The notes: generated by a model from the letters alone, not told the origin. Shown: positions 36,356 to 46,963, counted from the stretch's first letter. The stretch: DNA of 64,000 bases from Flagellimonas meridianipacifica (GCF_003001695.1 NZ_PVYX01000002.1:62001-126000), one strand, 5' to 3'. Made by a program: numbers and translations.

Positions 36356-36661
36356 ATGAGTCAAAAAATTAGAATTAAATTAAAGTCTTACGACCACAAT
36401 TTGGTGGATAAATCTGCTGAGAAAATTGTGAAAACGGTAAAGACAACAGGTGCTGTTGTAACTGGACCAATTCCATTACCAACGCACAAAAAGATATTTA
36501 CAGTTTTACGTTCACCTCACGTGAACAAGAAATCTAGAGAGCAATTTCAGTTGAGTTCATACAAGAGATTGCTTGATATTTACAGTTCTTCTTCAAAAAC
36601 TATTGATGCTTTAATGAAATTAGAGCTTCCAAGTGGTGTAGAAGTCGAAATAAAAGTGTAG
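36356..36661 (+). CDS. rpsJ: 30S ribosomal protein S10
   Basis: 101 residues. S10 is in the 30S head and also acts as NusE in antitermination. The signature [28 protein letters not shown] is present. It starts 13 bases after fusA and is followed by a 159-base gap with attenuator-like structures before rplC, which separates it from the rest of the S10 operon. Confidence 0.98.
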   Translation: MSQKIRIKLKSYDHNLVDKSAEKIVKTVKTTGAVVTGPIPLPTHKKIFTVLRSPHVNKKSREQFQLSSYKRLLDIYSSSSKTIDALMKLELPSGVEVEIKV

Positions 36662-36739
36662 ATTTGCACGCCCTTAGAAAATAGGGGTGAACATGTCCTG
36701 AGCTGCGGGCGAGGGAAAAACGGGAAAAAGAAAAATATC

Positions 36740-36788
36740 TGGGTCACAGAATCTTTTCTTTGACCCAATTTTTTTGCCAAGAAATTGG
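36740..36788 (+). promoter_or_regulatory. Attenuator-like leader before rplC (terminator/antiterminator pair)
   Basis: A 10-bp stem with one mismatch (36740-36749 with 36758-36767) is followed by A/T and seven T residues (36769-36775), the form of an intrinsic terminator. The 3' side of that stem and the start of the T-run (CCAATTT, 36765-36771) can instead pair perfectly with AAATTGG (36782-36788). The second arm also forms its own GCCAA-GAAA-TTGGC hairpin (36776-36789). The two folds exclude each other, as in r-protein leaders controlled by L4 or similar proteins. Confidence 0.55.
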
Positions 36789-36820
36789 CTTTTAAAACTG
36801 AATAATAAATAAGTAATAAT

Positions 36821-37438
36821 ATGTCTGGGTTAATAGGAAGAAAAATCGGCATGACCAGCATTTTCGACGAGAATGGGAAGAACATCCCATGTACCGTTTT
36901 GGAAGCAGGACCATGCGTGGTTACCCAAGTCAGAACCGAAGAGGTAGACGGGTACAGTGCCCTTCAGCTCGGTTTCGATGACAAGGCAGAAAGACGTGCA
37001 AACAAGGCCGAATTAGGTCATGCTAAAAAAGCAGGTGCTTCTCCAAAAAAGAGAGTCGTTGAATTCCGTGATTTTGAAGGTGAATACAAATTGGGAGACA
37101 CTGTTGGTGTTGATCTATTTGTTGAAGGAGAGTTTGTTGATGTAGTAGGTACATCAAAAGGAAAAGGATTTCAAGGTGTCGTTAAAAGACATGGCTTTGG
37201 AGGTGTTGGACAAGCAACCCATGGTCAGCACAACAGATTGAGAGCTCCTGGTTCCATTGGTGCTGCATCGTATCCTGCTCGCGTTTTCAAAGGAATGAAG
37301 ATGGCCGGTAGAATGGGTGGAGAAAGAGTTACAGTTCAAAACTTAAGAGTATTGAAAGTGGTTCCTGAGAAAAACCTTATCGTAGTGAAAGGTGCTGTTC
37401 CGGGTCACAAAAATGCTTACGTAACAATCGAGAAGTAA
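36821..37438 (+). CDS. rplC: 50S ribosomal protein L3
   Basis: 205 residues. L3 lies at the base of the peptidyl-transferase side and starts 50S assembly. It opens with [18 protein letters not shown] and has the W/G loop [13 protein letters not shown]...[16 protein letters not shown] (binds 23S rRNA). It is preceded by the attenuator-like leader. Its stop overlaps the rplD start by one base (TAATG). Confidence 0.98.
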   Translation: MSGLIGRKIGMTSIFDENGKNIPCTVLEAGPCVVTQVRTEEVDGYSALQLGFDDKAERRANKAELGHAKKAGASPKKRVVEFRDFEGEYKLGDTVGVDLFVEGEFVDVVGTSKGKGFQGVVKRHGFGGVGQATHGQHNRLRAPGSIGAASYPARVFKGMKMAGRMGGERVTVQNLRVLKVVPEKNLIVVKGAVPGHKNAYVTIEK

Positions 37439-38067
37439 TGAAGGTAGCAGTTTTAGATATTACGGGAAAAGAAACAGGAAGAAAGGTTGACCTTTCTGAC
37501 GATGTTTTCGGAATAGAGCCTAATGAGCATGCTATTTACTTGGATGTAAAGCAATATTTGGCACACCAGAGACAAGGTAATCATAAAGCCAAAGAAAGAG
37601 CTGAGATTGCTGGAAGTACTCGAAAAATCAAGAAGCAAAAAGGTACTGGTACGGCTCGTGCAGGTAGCATCAAGTCTCCTGTTTTTAGAGGAGGTGGTAG
37701 AATCTTTGGTCCTAGACCTAAAGATTATAACCAAAAGCTTAACAAGAATGTGAAGCGTTTGGCCAGAAAATCTGCTCTTAGCCAAAAAACTAAAGCGAAA
37801 TCTTTAGTTGTAGTTGAGGATTTCAATTTTGAAGCCCCTAAAACAAAGGATTTCGTATCGTTCTTGACTTCTTTGGGAATTGAGAATAACAAGTCTTTGG
37901 TCGTTTTGGGAGGTGCAAATGACAATGTGTATTTGTCTTCACGCAACTTGGAACGTTCCGAGGTAATCAACAGTTCTGAATTGAACACTTATAAAATAGT
38001 AAATGCGAATAGCATTGTGTTGACCGAGAGTGCTTTGGAAGGAATTGAATCGAACTTAAAGAAATAA
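37438..38067 (+). CDS. rplD: 50S ribosomal protein L4
   Basis: 209 residues. L4 lines the exit tunnel; in E. coli it also represses the S10 operon. The extended loop [29 protein letters not shown] is visible (~60-90). It is coupled to rplC by overlapping stop/start. Given the attenuator upstream of rplC, L4 autoregulation is possible but not shown. Confidence 0.98.
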   Translation: MKVAVLDITGKETGRKVDLSDDVFGIEPNEHAIYLDVKQYLAHQRQGNHKAKERAEIAGSTRKIKKQKGTGTARAGSIKSPVFRGGGRIFGPRPKDYNQKLNKNVKRLARKSALSQKTKAKSLVVVEDFNFEAPKTKDFVSFLTSLGIENNKSLVVLGGANDNVYLSSRNLERSEVINSSELNTYKIVNANSIVLTESALEGIESNLKK

Positions 38068-38074
38068 GAGTATC

Positions 38075-38365
38075 ATGAGTGTGTTGATAAAGCCAATCAT
38101 TACGGAAAAAATGACCGCGGATAGCGAGCTTTTCAATCGTTATGGATTCTACGTTGACCCAAGTGCCAACAAAATCCAAATCAAAGAAGCGGTTGAGGCC
38201 ACTTATGGTGTATCTGTGGAAAAAGTAAGAACTATGAATTACGGTCCAACCCGTAAGTCTAGATATACAAAAACAGGTATCCAACACGGTAAAACCAACG
38301 CTTTGAAAAAAGCGATTGTGGATGTTGCCGAAGGAGATATTATTGATTTTTACAGCAATCTATAA
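38075..38365 (+). CDS. rplW: 50S ribosomal protein L23
   Basis: 96 residues. L23 sits at the exit-tunnel mouth and docks trigger factor and SRP. The signature IKPIITEKM opening and VEKVRTMNYGPTRKSRYTKTG are visible. Gap of 7 bases from rplD. Confidence 0.98.
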   Translation: MSVLIKPIITEKMTADSELFNRYGFYVDPSANKIQIKEAVEATYGVSVEKVRTMNYGPTRKSRYTKTGIQHGKTNALKKAIVDVAEGDIIDFYSNL

Positions 38366-38374
38366 GGACAAGAG

Positions 38375-39199
38375 ATGTCAGTTAGAAAATTAAAACCGAT
38401 AACCCCTGGACAGCGTTTTAGAGTAGTAAACGGATTTGACGCGATTACTACTGATAAGCCGGAGAAGAGTTTGATCGCTCCGTTAAAAAAGTCGGGTGGT
38501 AGGAACAGTCAAGGAAAAATGACCATGCGCCACAGAGGTGGGGGTCATAAAAGAAGGTATCGTATTATCGATTTCAAAAGAGATAAGCAAGGTGTTGAAG
38601 CTACTGTAGTTTCTATCCAGTACGATCCCAACAGAACAGCTTTTATCGCATTGGTGGAGTACAAAGATGGTGAGAAGCGATATGTGATTGCACAAAACGG
38701 ATTGCAGGTAGGCCAGAAGATTTCTTCCGGTTCCAACTCTGCTCCAGAAATTGGTAACGCGTTGCCATTGAGCGAAATTCCTTTAGGTACAATTATTTCC
38801 TGTATCGAACTTCGGCCTGGTCAAGGTGCTGTTATTGCAAGAAGTGCTGGTACTTTTGCACAATTGATGGCGAAGGATGGAAAGTTTGTTACTATTAAAT
38901 TGCCTTCTGGTGAAACTCGAATGATATTGGCCAATTGCTTGGCTACTGTCGGGGCAGTTTCCAACTCTGACCACCAATTGTTGGTATCTGGTAAAGCAGG
39001 TAGAAGCAGATGGTTAGGTAGAAGACCAAGAACTAGACCAGTAGCCATGAACCCAGTTGATCACCCAATGGGAGGTGGTGAAGGAAGGGCTTCCGGAGGT
39101 CACCCAAGATCTAAGAACGGTATTCCAGCTAAAGGATTTAGAACTCGTTCTAAGACCAAGGATTCCAATAGATACATTGTAGAACGTAGAAAGAAATAA
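38375..39199 (+). CDS. rplB: 50S ribosomal protein L2
   Basis: 274 residues. L2 is needed for subunit joining and peptidyl-transferase activity. The C-terminal signature [17 protein letters not shown] and the [18 protein letters not shown] segment are present, including the conserved catalytic-region histidine (DHPMGG). Gap of 9 bases from rplW. Confidence 0.98.
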   Translation: MSVRKLKPITPGQRFRVVNGFDAITTDKPEKSLIAPLKKSGGRNSQGKMTMRHRGGGHKRRYRIIDFKRDKQGVEATVVSIQYDPNRTAFIALVEYKDGEKRYVIAQNGLQVGQKISSGSNSAPEIGNALPLSEIPLGTIISCIELRPGQGAVIARSAGTFAQLMAKDGKFVTIKLPSGETRMILANCLATVGAVSNSDHQLLVSGKAGRSRWLGRRPRTRPVAMNPVDHPMGGGEGRASGGHPRSKNGIPAKGFRTRSKTKDSNRYIVERRKK

Positions 39200-39211
39200 A
39201 AGTAAAGAGAA

Positions 39212-39490
39212 ATGGCACGTTCATTAAAAAAAGGACCATACGTTCACCACAGTCTGGAAAAGAAAGTACAGAACAATATAGAATCAGGAAAGAAGACCGT
39301 GATCAAAACTTGGTCAAGAGCTTCAATGATCACTCCTGATTTCGTAGGACAAACCATCGCAGTGCACAACGGGAGACAATTTGTTCCTGTATATGTAACT
39401 GAGAACATGGTAGGTCACAAACTAGGAGAATTTTCACCTACACGATCTTTTAGAGGTCATGCAGGAGCTAAAAACAAAGGTAAAAAGTAA
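39212..39490 (+). CDS. rpsS: 30S ribosomal protein S19
   Basis: 92 residues. S19 contacts S13 in the 30S head. The [15 protein letters not shown] opening, [13 protein letters not shown] and [21 protein letters not shown] signature are present. In the standard S10 order, 12 bases after rplB. Confidence 0.98.
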   Translation: MARSLKKGPYVHHSLEKKVQNNIESGKKTVIKTWSRASMITPDFVGQTIAVHNGRQFVPVYVTENMVGHKLGEFSPTRSFRGHAGAKNKGKK

Positions 39491-39497
39491 GTAAGCA

Positions 39498-39905
39498 ATG
39501 GGAGTTCGTAAAAGACAAATGGCCGAAAGAATCAAGGCTGAGAAAAAGCAACTTGCTTTTGCAAAGTTGAACAATTGCCCAACTTCGCCAAGAAAAATGC
39601 GATTGGTAGCTGACCTGATCAGAGGAAAGCAAATTGAAATGGCTTTGGCTATTTTGAGGTTCAACCAAAAAGAGGCATCAAGAAGATTGGAAAAACTATT
39701 GCTTTCAGCTATTGCCAATTGGGAAGCTAAGAATGAGGAAGCTAGCATTGAAGATGCAGACCTTTTCATCAAGGAAATCCGTGTGGACGGTGGAACTATG
39801 TTGAAAAGATTGCGTCCAGCACCTCAGGGTAGAGCGCATAGAATTAGAAAACGTTCCAACCATGTAACCTTGGTATTGGAAGCTAACAATAACGTTCAAA
39901 GCTAG
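39498..39905 (+). CDS. rplV: 50S ribosomal protein L22
   Basis: 135 residues. L22 has a long loop in the exit tunnel. [19 protein letters not shown] and the loop [30 protein letters not shown] are the family signatures. Macrolide-resistance insertions in that loop are not seen. The short N-terminal extension ([18 protein letters not shown]) is typical of Bacteroidetes. Confidence 0.98.
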   Translation: MGVRKRQMAERIKAEKKQLAFAKLNNCPTSPRKMRLVADLIRGKQIEMALAILRFNQKEASRRLEKLLLSAIANWEAKNEEASIEDADLFIKEIRVDGGTMLKRLRPAPQGRAHRIRKRSNHVTLVLEANNNVQS

Positions 39906-39914
39906 AACAGAATT

Positions 39915-40637
39915 ATGGGACAGAAGACCAATCCGATAGGAAATCGCTTAGGAATTATCAGAGGATGGGAATCCAACTGGTACGGAGGCAATGATTACGG
40001 CGATAAGCTGGCTGAGGATGACAAAATCAGAAAGTATATCCACGCACGTTTGGCCAAGGCTAGTGTGTCTAGGGTTATTATAGAAAGAACTTTAAAATTG
40101 ATTACAATTACCATTACTACGGCTCGTCCAGGTATCATTATTGGTAAAGGTGGTCAGGAGGTTGATAAACTTAAGGAAGAGCTTAAGAAAATTACCAACA
40201 AAGAAGTTCAAATCAACATTCACGAAATCAAAAGACCAGAGTTGGATGCCAACTTGGTTGCTGCGAGTGTTGCCAGACAGATTGAAAGTAGAATTTCATA
40301 CCGTAGAGCCATTAAAATGGCGATTGCTGCTGCAATGCGTATGAATGCTGAAGGAATCAAAATTCAAATCTCTGGACGTTTGAATGGAGCTGAAATGGCA
40401 CGTTCAGAGTCCTATAAGGAAGGTAGAATTCCATTATCAACGTTTAGAGCTGATGTGGATTATGCCCTAGTTGAAGCTCACACTACCTATGGTAGATTGG
40501 GTATCAAGGTTTGGATTATGAAAGGTGAAGTGTACGGAAAGAGAGAGCTTTCTCCCCTAGTTGGACTATCCAAGAGCCAAGGAAAAGGTGGAAAGCAAGA
40601 TGGTGGAGGAAAGAGACAACAACGCCGTAGAAAGTAA
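39915..40637 (+). CDS. rpsC: 30S ribosomal protein S3
   Basis: 240 residues. S3 lines the mRNA entry channel. KH domain [17 protein letters not shown] (here [11 protein letters not shown], with GxxG = IGKGG) and the C-terminal domain [29 protein letters not shown] are present. The basic tail ([16 protein letters not shown]) is longer than in E. coli. Gap of 9 bases from rplV. Confidence 0.98.
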   Translation: MGQKTNPIGNRLGIIRGWESNWYGGNDYGDKLAEDDKIRKYIHARLAKASVSRVIIERTLKLITITITTARPGIIIGKGGQEVDKLKEELKKITNKEVQINIHEIKRPELDANLVAASVARQIESRISYRRAIKMAIAAAMRMNAEGIKIQISGRLNGAEMARSESYKEGRIPLSTFRADVDYALVEAHTTYGRLGIKVWIMKGEVYGKRELSPLVGLSKSQGKGGKQDGGGKRQQRRRK

Positions 40638-40658
40638 TTAAGATAAAGTAGAGGAAAC

Positions 40659-41078
40659 ATGCTACAGCCAAAAAGAACAAAGTTTCGTAAAGCGCAGAAG
40701 GGAAGAATGAAAGGAAATTCCCAAAGAGGACACCAACTTTCCAATGGAATGTTCGGAATCAAGTCTTTGGATTCACACTTCATCACTGCCCGTCAAATAG
40801 AGGCTGCACGTATTGCTGCGACAAGATACATGAAAAGACAAGGTCAATTGTGGATTAAGATTTTCCCAGACAAGCCTATCACCAAGAAACCTCTTGAGGT
40901 ACGTATGGGTAAAGGTAAAGGTGCACCTGAATATTGGGTGGCTGTTGTTAAGCCAGGTCGAATCATGTTCGAGGTTGCTGGAGTACCACATGACATTGCT
41001 AAAGAAGCACTTCGTTTGGCAGCACAAAAGTTGCCTGTGAAAACAAAGTTTGTAGTTGCAAGGGACTATTCCGCTTAA
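40659..41078 (+). CDS. rplP: 50S ribosomal protein L16
   Basis: 139 residues. L16 lies near the A-site tRNA. Signature: [19 protein letters not shown]..., [18 protein letters not shown] and [12 protein letters not shown]. The arginine hydroxylated by YcfD in E. coli lies in the [11 protein letters not shown] loop region; hydroxylation here is unknown. Confidence 0.98.
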   Translation: MLQPKRTKFRKAQKGRMKGNSQRGHQLSNGMFGIKSLDSHFITARQIEAARIAATRYMKRQGQLWIKIFPDKPITKKPLEVRMGKGKGAPEYWVAVVKPGRIMFEVAGVPHDIAKEALRLAAQKLPVKTKFVVARDYSA

Positions 41079-41097
41079 TCTTTTAATGGGTAAGAAA

Positions 41098-41289
41098 ATG
41101 AAACAGTCAGAAATAAAAGAACTTTCGGTAGAAGAGCTTAGAGAAAAGCTAACCGAGTTGAAAAAACAGCATGAAGACCTTAAAATGGCACATGCAGTGA
41201 CACCATTGGAAAATCCTATGCAGATTCGCAGTACACGAAGAACTGTAGCACGATTGGCAACAGAATTAACTAAAAGGGAAGTACAATAA
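41098..41289 (+). CDS. rpmC: 50S ribosomal protein L29
   Basis: 63 residues from the ATG at 41098 (MKQSEIKEL), the conserved family start. A second in-frame ATG at 41086 would add MGKK; anything earlier overlaps rplP. L29 is an exit-tunnel protein: [44 protein letters not shown] shows the two helices. Confidence 0.96.
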   Translation: MKQSEIKELSVEELREKLTELKKQHEDLKMAHAVTPLENPMQIRSTRRTVARLATELTKREVQ

Positions 41290-41302
41290 TTGGTTTTGCC
41301 TT

Positions 41303-41560
41303 ATGGAAAAAAGAAACTTAAGAAAAGAAAGAATAGGGGTTGTTACCAGTAGCAAAATGGAAAAATCCATTGTTGTTGCAGAGGTAAAACGAGTAAAGCA
41401 CCCAATGTACGGGAAGTTCGTTTTGAAAACCAAGAAATATGTTGCCCATGATGAGAAGAATGATTGCAACGAAGGTGACACCGTTAAAATAATGGAAACC
41501 CGACCATTGAGTAAGACTAAGTGCTGGAGATTGGTTGAAATCCTTGAAAGAGCTAAATAA
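41303..41560 (+). CDS. rpsQ: 30S ribosomal protein S17
   Basis: 85 residues. S17 is an OB-fold primary 16S rRNA binder: [33 protein letters not shown] and the signature [24 protein letters not shown]. The gap to rplN is 2 bases. Confidence 0.98.
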   Translation: MEKRNLRKERIGVVTSSKMEKSIVVAEVKRVKHPMYGKFVLKTKKYVAHDEKNDCNEGDTVKIMETRPLSKTKCWRLVEILERAK

Positions 41561-41562
41561 TC

Positions 41563-41931
41563 ATGGTACAACAAGAATCTAGATTAAAGGTTGCGGATAA
41601 CACTGGTGCAAAAGAAGTTTTGACCATCCGCGTATTGGGAGGAACAAAAAGAAGATATGCTTCATTGGGAGATAAAATTGTAGTTACTGTAAAAGAAGCT
41701 ACTCCGAATGGAACAGTAAAGAAAGGTTCAGTTTCTACCGCTGTTGTGGTTAGAACCAAAAAAGAGGTAAGAAGACCTGACGGTTCTTACATCCGTTTTG
41801 ATGATAATGCTTGTGTATTGTTGAACCCTACCGGAGAGATGAGAGGAACTCGTGTTTTTGGACCTGTAGCCAGAGAGCTTAGGGACAAGCAGTTCATGAA
41901 GATTGTTTCATTGGCCCCAGAGGTACTTTAA
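41563..41931 (+). CDS. rplN: 50S ribosomal protein L14
   Basis: 122 residues. L14 lies at the subunit interface. [27 protein letters not shown] opening and the [17 protein letters not shown] signature are present. It ends 13 bases before rplX. Confidence 0.98.
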   Translation: MVQQESRLKVADNTGAKEVLTIRVLGGTKRRYASLGDKIVVTVKEATPNGTVKKGSVSTAVVVRTKKEVRRPDGSYIRFDDNACVLLNPTGEMRGTRVFGPVARELRDKQFMKIVSLAPEVL

Positions 41932-41944
41932 AAGTAGAAGAGAG

Positions 41945-42256
41945 ATGAAATTAAAGATAAAAACAGGGGATACGGTTGTAGTTACTGCTGGAGACCACAA
42001 AGGGTCTGAAGGAAAAGTGGTAAAAATTGACCGTGAAAAGAACAAAGCTATCGTAGAGGGTATCAATATGGTGTCCAAGCACGAGAAGCCAAGTGCTCAG
42101 AACCCTCAAGGAGGAATAGTGAAAAAAGAAGCACCAATCCAAATTTCCAATCTATCCTTGATCGATCCTAAATCTGGTGAGCCTACCAGAGTTGGATTTG
42201 AAGTAAGAGATGGGAAGAAGGTTCGCGTTGCTAAAAAATCCAATGAAGTACTTTAG
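41945..42256 (+). CDS. rplX: 50S ribosomal protein L24
   Basis: 103 residues from the ATG at 41945 ([20 protein letters not shown]), the KOW-motif start. An in-frame extension to 41903 overlaps rplN and is not family-like. L24 is an early 50S assembly protein. [20 protein letters not shown] matches the family. Confidence 0.97.
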   Translation: MKLKIKTGDTVVVTAGDHKGSEGKVVKIDREKNKAIVEGINMVSKHEKPSAQNPQGGIVKKEAPIQISNLSLIDPKSGEPTRVGFEVRDGKKVRVAKKSNEVL

Positions 42257-42258
42257 TT

Positions 42259-42810
42259 ATGAGTTATATTCCTAGACTTAAGCAAGAATATAAGGAGCGC
42301 GTGATGAAAGCTCTTTCCGATGAATTCGGATACAAGAACATTATGCAGGTTCCTAAATTGGAGAAAATTGTAGTTAGCCGTGGTGTAGGTGCTGCAGTTT
42401 CAGATAAAAAATTAATTGACCATGCGGTGGAGGAACTTACCAATATCACAGGTCAAAAAGCAGTAGCAACATTATCCAAAAAAGACGTTGCTTCCTTCAA
42501 GTTGAGAAAAGGTATGCCAATCGGCGCCAAAGTAACTTTGAGAGGTGAGCGTATGTATGAGTTTTTGGATAGATTGATTACCACTGCGCTTCCAAGGGTA
42601 CGTGATTTCCAAGGAGTGAAGGCCAACGGTTTTGACGGAAGAGGGAACTACAACCTGGGGATTACAGAACAAATCATCTTTCCAGAAATCAATATTGACA
42701 AGATCAATAGAATCAACGGAATGGATATCACCTTTGTTACTTCTGCACAGACGGACAAAGAAGCAAAATCATTATTAAGCGAATTGGGAATACCCTTTAA
42801 AAAGAACTAA
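42259..42810 (+). CDS. rplE: 50S ribosomal protein L5
   Basis: 183 residues. L5 binds 5S rRNA. Signature: [59 protein letters not shown] and [26 protein letters not shown]. It starts 2 bases after rplX. Confidence 0.98.
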   Translation: MSYIPRLKQEYKERVMKALSDEFGYKNIMQVPKLEKIVVSRGVGAAVSDKKLIDHAVEELTNITGQKAVATLSKKDVASFKLRKGMPIGAKVTLRGERMYEFLDRLITTALPRVRDFQGVKANGFDGRGNYNLGITEQIIFPEINIDKINRINGMDITFVTSAQTDKEAKSLLSELGIPFKKN

Positions 42811-42811
42811 T

Positions 42812-43081
42812 ATGGCCAAGGAATCAATGAAAGCCCGTGAAAGAAAAAGGGCAAAAACGGTAGCCAAATACGCGGCAAAGCGAAAAGCTTTGAAAGAAGC
42901 AGGAGATTATGAAGCACTTCAGAAGCTTCCTAAGAACGCTTCACCGGTAAGAATGCGCAACCGTTGCAAGTTGACAGGAAGACCTAGAGGATATATGAGA
43001 ACTTTTGGTATTTCAAGGGTAACCTTTAGAGAGATGGCCAATCAAGGCTTGATTCCAGGAGTTAAAAAGGCTAGTTGGTAA
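42812..43081 (+). CDS. rpsN: 30S ribosomal protein S14
   Basis: 89 residues, the long form. The zinc-type CXXC...CXXC motif is absent: the only cysteine is in [12 protein letters not shown], so it belongs to the zinc-free class. [15 protein letters not shown] opening, [26 protein letters not shown] end. It starts 1 base after rplE. Confidence 0.98.
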   Translation: MAKESMKARERKRAKTVAKYAAKRKALKEAGDYEALQKLPKNASPVRMRNRCKLTGRPRGYMRTFGISRVTFREMANQGLIPGVKKASW

Positions 43082-43100
43082 ACCGATATAAAGAAAAGAA

Positions 43101-43499
43101 ATGCTTACAGATCCAATTTCAGATTATCTGACCAGAATAAGAAATGCCAGCAAGGCAGGTCATAGGGTAGTGAACATTCCAGCTTCCAACTTGAAGCAAC
43201 AAATGACTAAAATCCTTTTTGATCAAGGATTCATTTTGAGCTATAAGTTTGAAGAGAATGAGGTTCAAGGAAACATCAAAATCGCATTGAAGTACGATAA
43301 GTTTACCAAAGAGCCCGTGATTAAAAAAATTCAAAGGGTAAGTAAACCAGGTCTTCGCAAGTATGCAGGTTCAGGTGAATTGCCAAGAGTATTGAATGGT
43401 TTGGGTATTGCAATCGTCTCTACTTCCCACGGAGTAATGACCAGCAAGCAAGCCAAGCAAGAAAACGTAGGTGGCGAAGTATTGTGCTACGTTTATTAA
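43101..43499 (+). CDS. rpsH: 30S ribosomal protein S8
   Basis: 132 residues. S8 binds the central domain of 16S rRNA and represses the spc operon in E. coli. DPISDYLTRIRNASKAGH opening and the signature VSTSHGVMTSKQAKQENVGGEVLCYVY at the end. The gap to rplF is 18 bases. Confidence 0.98.
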   Translation: MLTDPISDYLTRIRNASKAGHRVVNIPASNLKQQMTKILFDQGFILSYKFEENEVQGNIKIALKYDKFTKEPVIKKIQRVSKPGLRKYAGSGELPRVLNGLGIAIVSTSHGVMTSKQAKQENVGGEVLCYVY

Positions 43500-43517
43500 T
43501 GATAAAAGAATAGAGAA

Positions 43518-44060
43518 ATGTCAAGAATAGGTAACAGTCCAGTTGCAATTCCAGAAGCAGTTACAGTTGAGGTAAACGGCAACAACGTAACCGTTAAAGG
43601 TAAACTTGGAGAATTGACACAAGATTTTTCAGGAGTTTCCATTAAGGTAGAGGAAGGTAATGTGGTTGTAGAGAGACCTTCTGATTCTAAAGAACACAAG
43701 GCTAAGCACGGACTATACCGCGCTTTGATTTCCAATATGGTTGAAGGTGTTTCCAAAGGTTTCACCAAGGAATTGGAATTGGTTGGTGTTGGTTATCGTG
43801 CCAGCAACCAAGGACAAAAATTGGATTTGGCGCTTGGTTTTTCACATAATATCGTATTGGATATTGCTCCTGAAATCAAAATCGAGACCGTTTCTGAAAA
43901 AGGAAAGAACCCTATTGTGAAATTGACATCACATGACAAGCAATTGGTTGGACAAGTAGCGGCTAAAATCCGTTCCTTCCGTAAGCCAGAACCTTACAAA
44001 GGAAAAGGTGTGAAGTTTGTTGGTGAGCAATTGAGAAGAAAAGCAGGTAAATCAGCGTAA
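43518..44060 (+). CDS. rplF: 50S ribosomal protein L6
   Basis: 180 residues with the duplicated L6 fold. [15 protein letters not shown] opening and the second-domain signature [24 protein letters not shown]. It lies near the sarcin-ricin and GTPase centre. Confidence 0.98.
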   Translation: MSRIGNSPVAIPEAVTVEVNGNNVTVKGKLGELTQDFSGVSIKVEEGNVVVERPSDSKEHKAKHGLYRALISNMVEGVSKGFTKELELVGVGYRASNQGQKLDLALGFSHNIVLDIAPEIKIETVSEKGKNPIVKLTSHDKQLVGQVAAKIRSFRKPEPYKGKGVKFVGEQLRRKAGKSA

Positions 44061-44071
44061 TACGTAGTACA

Positions 44072-44425
44072 ATGAAATTATCCAAGACTGATAGAAAGTT
44101 AAGAATACGAAGAAGAATACGTAAGATTTCCTTCGGTACAGAAGCTAGACCTAGACTATCTGTTTTCCGAAGCAACAAGGAAATCTATGCGCAATTGATA
44201 GACGACAATAAAGGTGTTACATTGGCGGCTGCATCTTCCAGAGACAAAGGAATCGATGCCAAAGGCACAAAATCAGATATTGCTGCTTCTGTTGGAAAAG
44301 CAATTGCAGAAAAAGCACAGAAGTTAGGTATCGAAGCTGTTTCTTTTGACAGAGGAGGTAACCTATATCACGGAAGAGTAAAATCATTGGCTGAAGGTGC
44401 CAGAGAAGCAGGACTTAAATTCTAA
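44072..44425 (+). CDS. rplR: 50S ribosomal protein L18
   Basis: 117 residues. L18 binds 5S rRNA with L5. [38 protein letters not shown] opening and [26 protein letters not shown] end are the family signatures. Confidence 0.98.
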   Translation: MKLSKTDRKLRIRRRIRKISFGTEARPRLSVFRSNKEIYAQLIDDNKGVTLAAASSRDKGIDAKGTKSDIAASVGKAIAEKAQKLGIEAVSFDRGGNLYHGRVKSLAEGAREAGLKF

Positions 44426-44430
44426 TAACT

Positions 44431-44955
44431 ATGTACGGAAAGTATAAAAATGTGGAAATAGTTAAACCAGGGGGTCTGGAATTGAAAGATCGTTTGGTTG
44501 GAGTTCAAAGAGTTACCAAGGTAACCAAGGGTGGACGTGCATTCGGATTTTCTGCCATAGTTGTAGTAGGAGATGAAAACGGTGTTGTAGGTCACGGTTT
44601 GGGTAAATCCAAAGAAGTTGCCACGGCTATCGCTAAGGCTATCGAGGATGCTAAAAAGAATTTGGTACGCATTCCTTTGAACAAAGGAACATTGCCACAC
44701 GAACAAAAAGGTAAGTATGGCGGTGCGCGAGTATATATCCAACCTGCATCACAAGGTACCGGGGTAATTGCTGGTGGTGCTGTACGTGCAGTGTTGGAAG
44801 CAGTAGGTGTACATGATGTATTGTCAAAATCCCAAGGTTCTTCCAATCCACACAACGTGGTAAAAGCAACTTTTGACGCCCTTCTTCAATTGAGAGGAGC
44901 ACAAACAGTAGCAAATCAAAGAGGAATTTCCTTGGAAAAAGTCTTTAAAGGATAA
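44431..44955 (+). CDS. rpsE: 30S ribosomal protein S5
   Basis: 174 residues. S5 contributes to accuracy. [42 protein letters not shown] is the signature; the loop around the VTKGGR positions (spectinomycin-site region) appears intact. Starts 5 bases after rplR. Confidence 0.98.
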   Translation: MYGKYKNVEIVKPGGLELKDRLVGVQRVTKVTKGGRAFGFSAIVVVGDENGVVGHGLGKSKEVATAIAKAIEDAKKNLVRIPLNKGTLPHEQKGKYGGARVYIQPASQGTGVIAGGAVRAVLEAVGVHDVLSKSQGSSNPHNVVKATFDALLQLRGAQTVANQRGISLEKVFKG

Positions 44956-44965
44956 ATAGGATAGC

Positions 44966-45145
44966 ATGGCAAAGATTAAAGTAAAACAAGTTCGAAGTGC
45001 CATCAAAAGGCCACAAAACCAAAAAAGAACTTTGGAGGCTTTGGGACTTCGTAAAATAGGACAGGTAGTTGAGCATGATACAACGCCAAATATCCTTGGA
45101 ATGATTGATAAAGTAAAACACTTGGTTTCCACTGAGGAAGCTTAA
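44966..45145 (+). CDS. rpmD: 50S ribosomal protein L30
   Basis: 59 residues, ATG at 44966 to TAA at 45143-45145: MAKIKVKQVRSAIKRP opening, then RTLEALGLRKIGQ and PNILGMIDKVKHLVS. It lies between rpsE and rplO in the usual spc order, 10 bases after rpsE. Confidence 0.97.
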   Translation: MAKIKVKQVRSAIKRPQNQKRTLEALGLRKIGQVVEHDTTPNILGMIDKVKHLVSTEEA

Positions 45146-45157
45146 AAATAGTTGGTA

Positions 45158-45610
45158 ATGGAATTGCATAATCTTAAACCAGCCGAAGGTGCTGTACAAA
45201 AAGAAGGAAAACGTGTAGGTAGAGGAGAAGGTTCCGGAAAAGGAGGTACTTCCACAAGAGGACACAAAGGTGCAAAGTCTAGATCTGGATATTCCAAGAA
45301 AATTGGTTTTGAAGGGGGTCAGATGCCGTTACAACGACGTGTTCCTAAGTTCGGTTTTAAAAACATTAACCGAAAAGAATACCAAGGCGTAAACTTGAGC
45401 AAGTTGCAAGAATTAGTGGATAAAGGATTGGTGAAGAAGGAAGTAACGTTGGATACGTTGGTAGAAAACCGCTTGGCTCACAAAAACGACTTAGTAAAGA
45501 TTTTAGGAAATGGGGAGCTAAAAGCTTCTTTGAAAGTATCAGTACATAAATTTACTGCATCTGCCAAAGCTGCAATCGAAGCTGCTGGTGGTGAAGCAAT
45601 AAGTTTATAA
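45158..45610 (+). CDS. rplO: 50S ribosomal protein L15
   Basis: 150 residues from the ATG at 45158 (MELHNLKPAEG), the conserved start; a TTG two codons upstream is not needed. L15 is a late-assembly protein: GRGEGSGKGGTSTRGHKGAKSRSGY and GFEGGQMPLQRRVPKFGF are the family signatures. The gap to secY is 9 bases. Confidence 0.97.
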   Translation: MELHNLKPAEGAVQKEGKRVGRGEGSGKGGTSTRGHKGAKSRSGYSKKIGFEGGQMPLQRRVPKFGFKNINRKEYQGVNLSKLQELVDKGLVKKEVTLDTLVENRLAHKNDLVKILGNGELKASLKVSVHKFTASAKAAIEAAGGEAISL

Positions 45611-45619
45611 GAACAACGC

Positions 45620-46963
45620 ATGAAGAAATTTGTAGAGACCATATCGAATATCTGGAAAATTGAGGAACTAAGACAACGCATCTTGGTTACCTTGGGTTTG
45701 CTTTTGGTGTACCGTTTTGGAGCACAGGTAGTACTTCCAGGTATTGATACTGCCCAATTGGCAGAACTTTCATCAAATACAGAACAGGGTATTTTAGGTA
45801 TCCTTAATGCATTTACAGGAGGGGCTTTCGCTAACGCTTCTGTTTTTGCTTTGGGAATTATGCCTTATATCTCTGCTTCCATTGTGGTCCAGTTGATGGG
45901 GATAGCGATTCCTTATCTACAAAAACTACAGAAAGAAGGAGAGAGCGGAAGAAAGACCATAAATCAGATTACCCGTTGGTTGACCATCGGTATTTGTGTG
46001 GTTCAGGCTCCAGCATACTTATATGGATTGAGTGCTTTGGGTGTTCCTGAAAGTGCTTTTATTCTAGGTAAAGGTCTTGATTTCATCATCCCATCGGTAA
46101 TCATCTTGGTAACTGGTACTATCTTCGCGATGTGGTTGGGAGAGAAAATTACGGATAAAGGAATCGGTAATGGAATCTCTTTGTTGATTATGATTGGTAT
46201 CATAGCAACTATGCCACAGTCCTTTGTTCAGGAATTTATTTCTAGAACCACCAACAACACCGGTGGAATCATGTTCATGTTGATTGAAGTGATTATTTGG
46301 TTCTTGGTTATCTTGGCTAGTGTACTATTGGTAATGGCTATTCGTCAAGTACCGGTACAATATGCAAGAAGAACAGCTTCCGGAGGATATGAAAAGAACA
46401 TGATGGGGTCTAGACAATATATCCCATTAAAGTTGAATGCTTCTGGGGTAATGCCTATCATTTTTGCACAAGCAATTATGTTCGCGCCTAGTTTAATTGG
46501 TAGAACATTCAATGATACCGCTGCTGGTCAGTGGATGGAAGTCCAATTTGCAGACATCTTCGGATTGGCATACAACATTTTGTTTGGTGTATTGATTATC
46601 ATATTCACGTATTTCTATACTGCGATTACAGTACCTACCAACAAAATGGCAGATGATTTGAAAAGAAGTGGTGGATTTATTCCTGGAATCAGACCTGGAA
46701 AGGAAACTGGTGATTTCTTGGATAAAATCATGTCTTTGATAACCTTCCCTGGGTCTATCTTCTTGGCTTTGTTGGCGGTATTGCCAGCGGTAGTCGTTAA
46801 GTTGATGGATGTACAAGCAGGTTGGGCATTGTTTTACGGAGGAACCTCCCTATTGATTATGGTAGGTGTGGCTATTGATACAGTACAGCAAGTAAATTCG
46901 TATTTGTTGAATAGACACTATGACGGTTTGATGAAAACAGGTAAAAACAGAAAAGTAGCATAA
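45620..46963 (+). CDS. secY: Protein translocase channel SecY
   Basis: 447 residues with ten membrane segments. SecY is the inner-membrane Sec channel. The first helix region (RQRILVTLGLLLVYRFGAQVVLPGI), the plug region (FTGGAFANASVFALGIMPYISASIVVQLM) and GGFIPGIRPGKETGDFL are clear. It is embedded in the spc segment as usual. Confidence 0.98.
   Translation: MKKFVETISNIWKIEELRQRILVTLGLLLVYRFGAQVVLPGIDTAQLAELSSNTEQGILGILNAFTGGAFANASVFALGIMPYISASIVVQLMGIAIPYLQKLQKEGESGRKTINQITRWLTIGICVVQAPAYLYGLSALGVPESAFILGKGLDFIIPSVIILVTGTIFAMWLGEKITDKGIGNGISLLIMIGIIATMPQSFVQEFISRTTNNTGGIMFMLIEVIIWFLVILASVLLVMAIRQVPVQYARRTASGGYEKNMMGSRQYIPLKLNASGVMPIIFAQAIMFAPSLIGRTFNDTAAGQWMEVQFADIFGLAYNILFGVLIIIFTYFYTAITVPTNKMADDLKRSGGFIPGIRPGKETGDFLDKIMSLITFPGSIFLALLAVLPAVVVKLMDVQAGWALFYGGTSLLIMVGVAIDTVQQVNSYLLNRHYDGLMKTGKNRKVA

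Noticed and set aside
36659..36666. TAGATTTG as an internal promoter for rplC
   Set aside because: No TTG at an acceptable distance upstream; it overlaps the rpsJ stop. Noted only as a coincidence with the -7 consensus.
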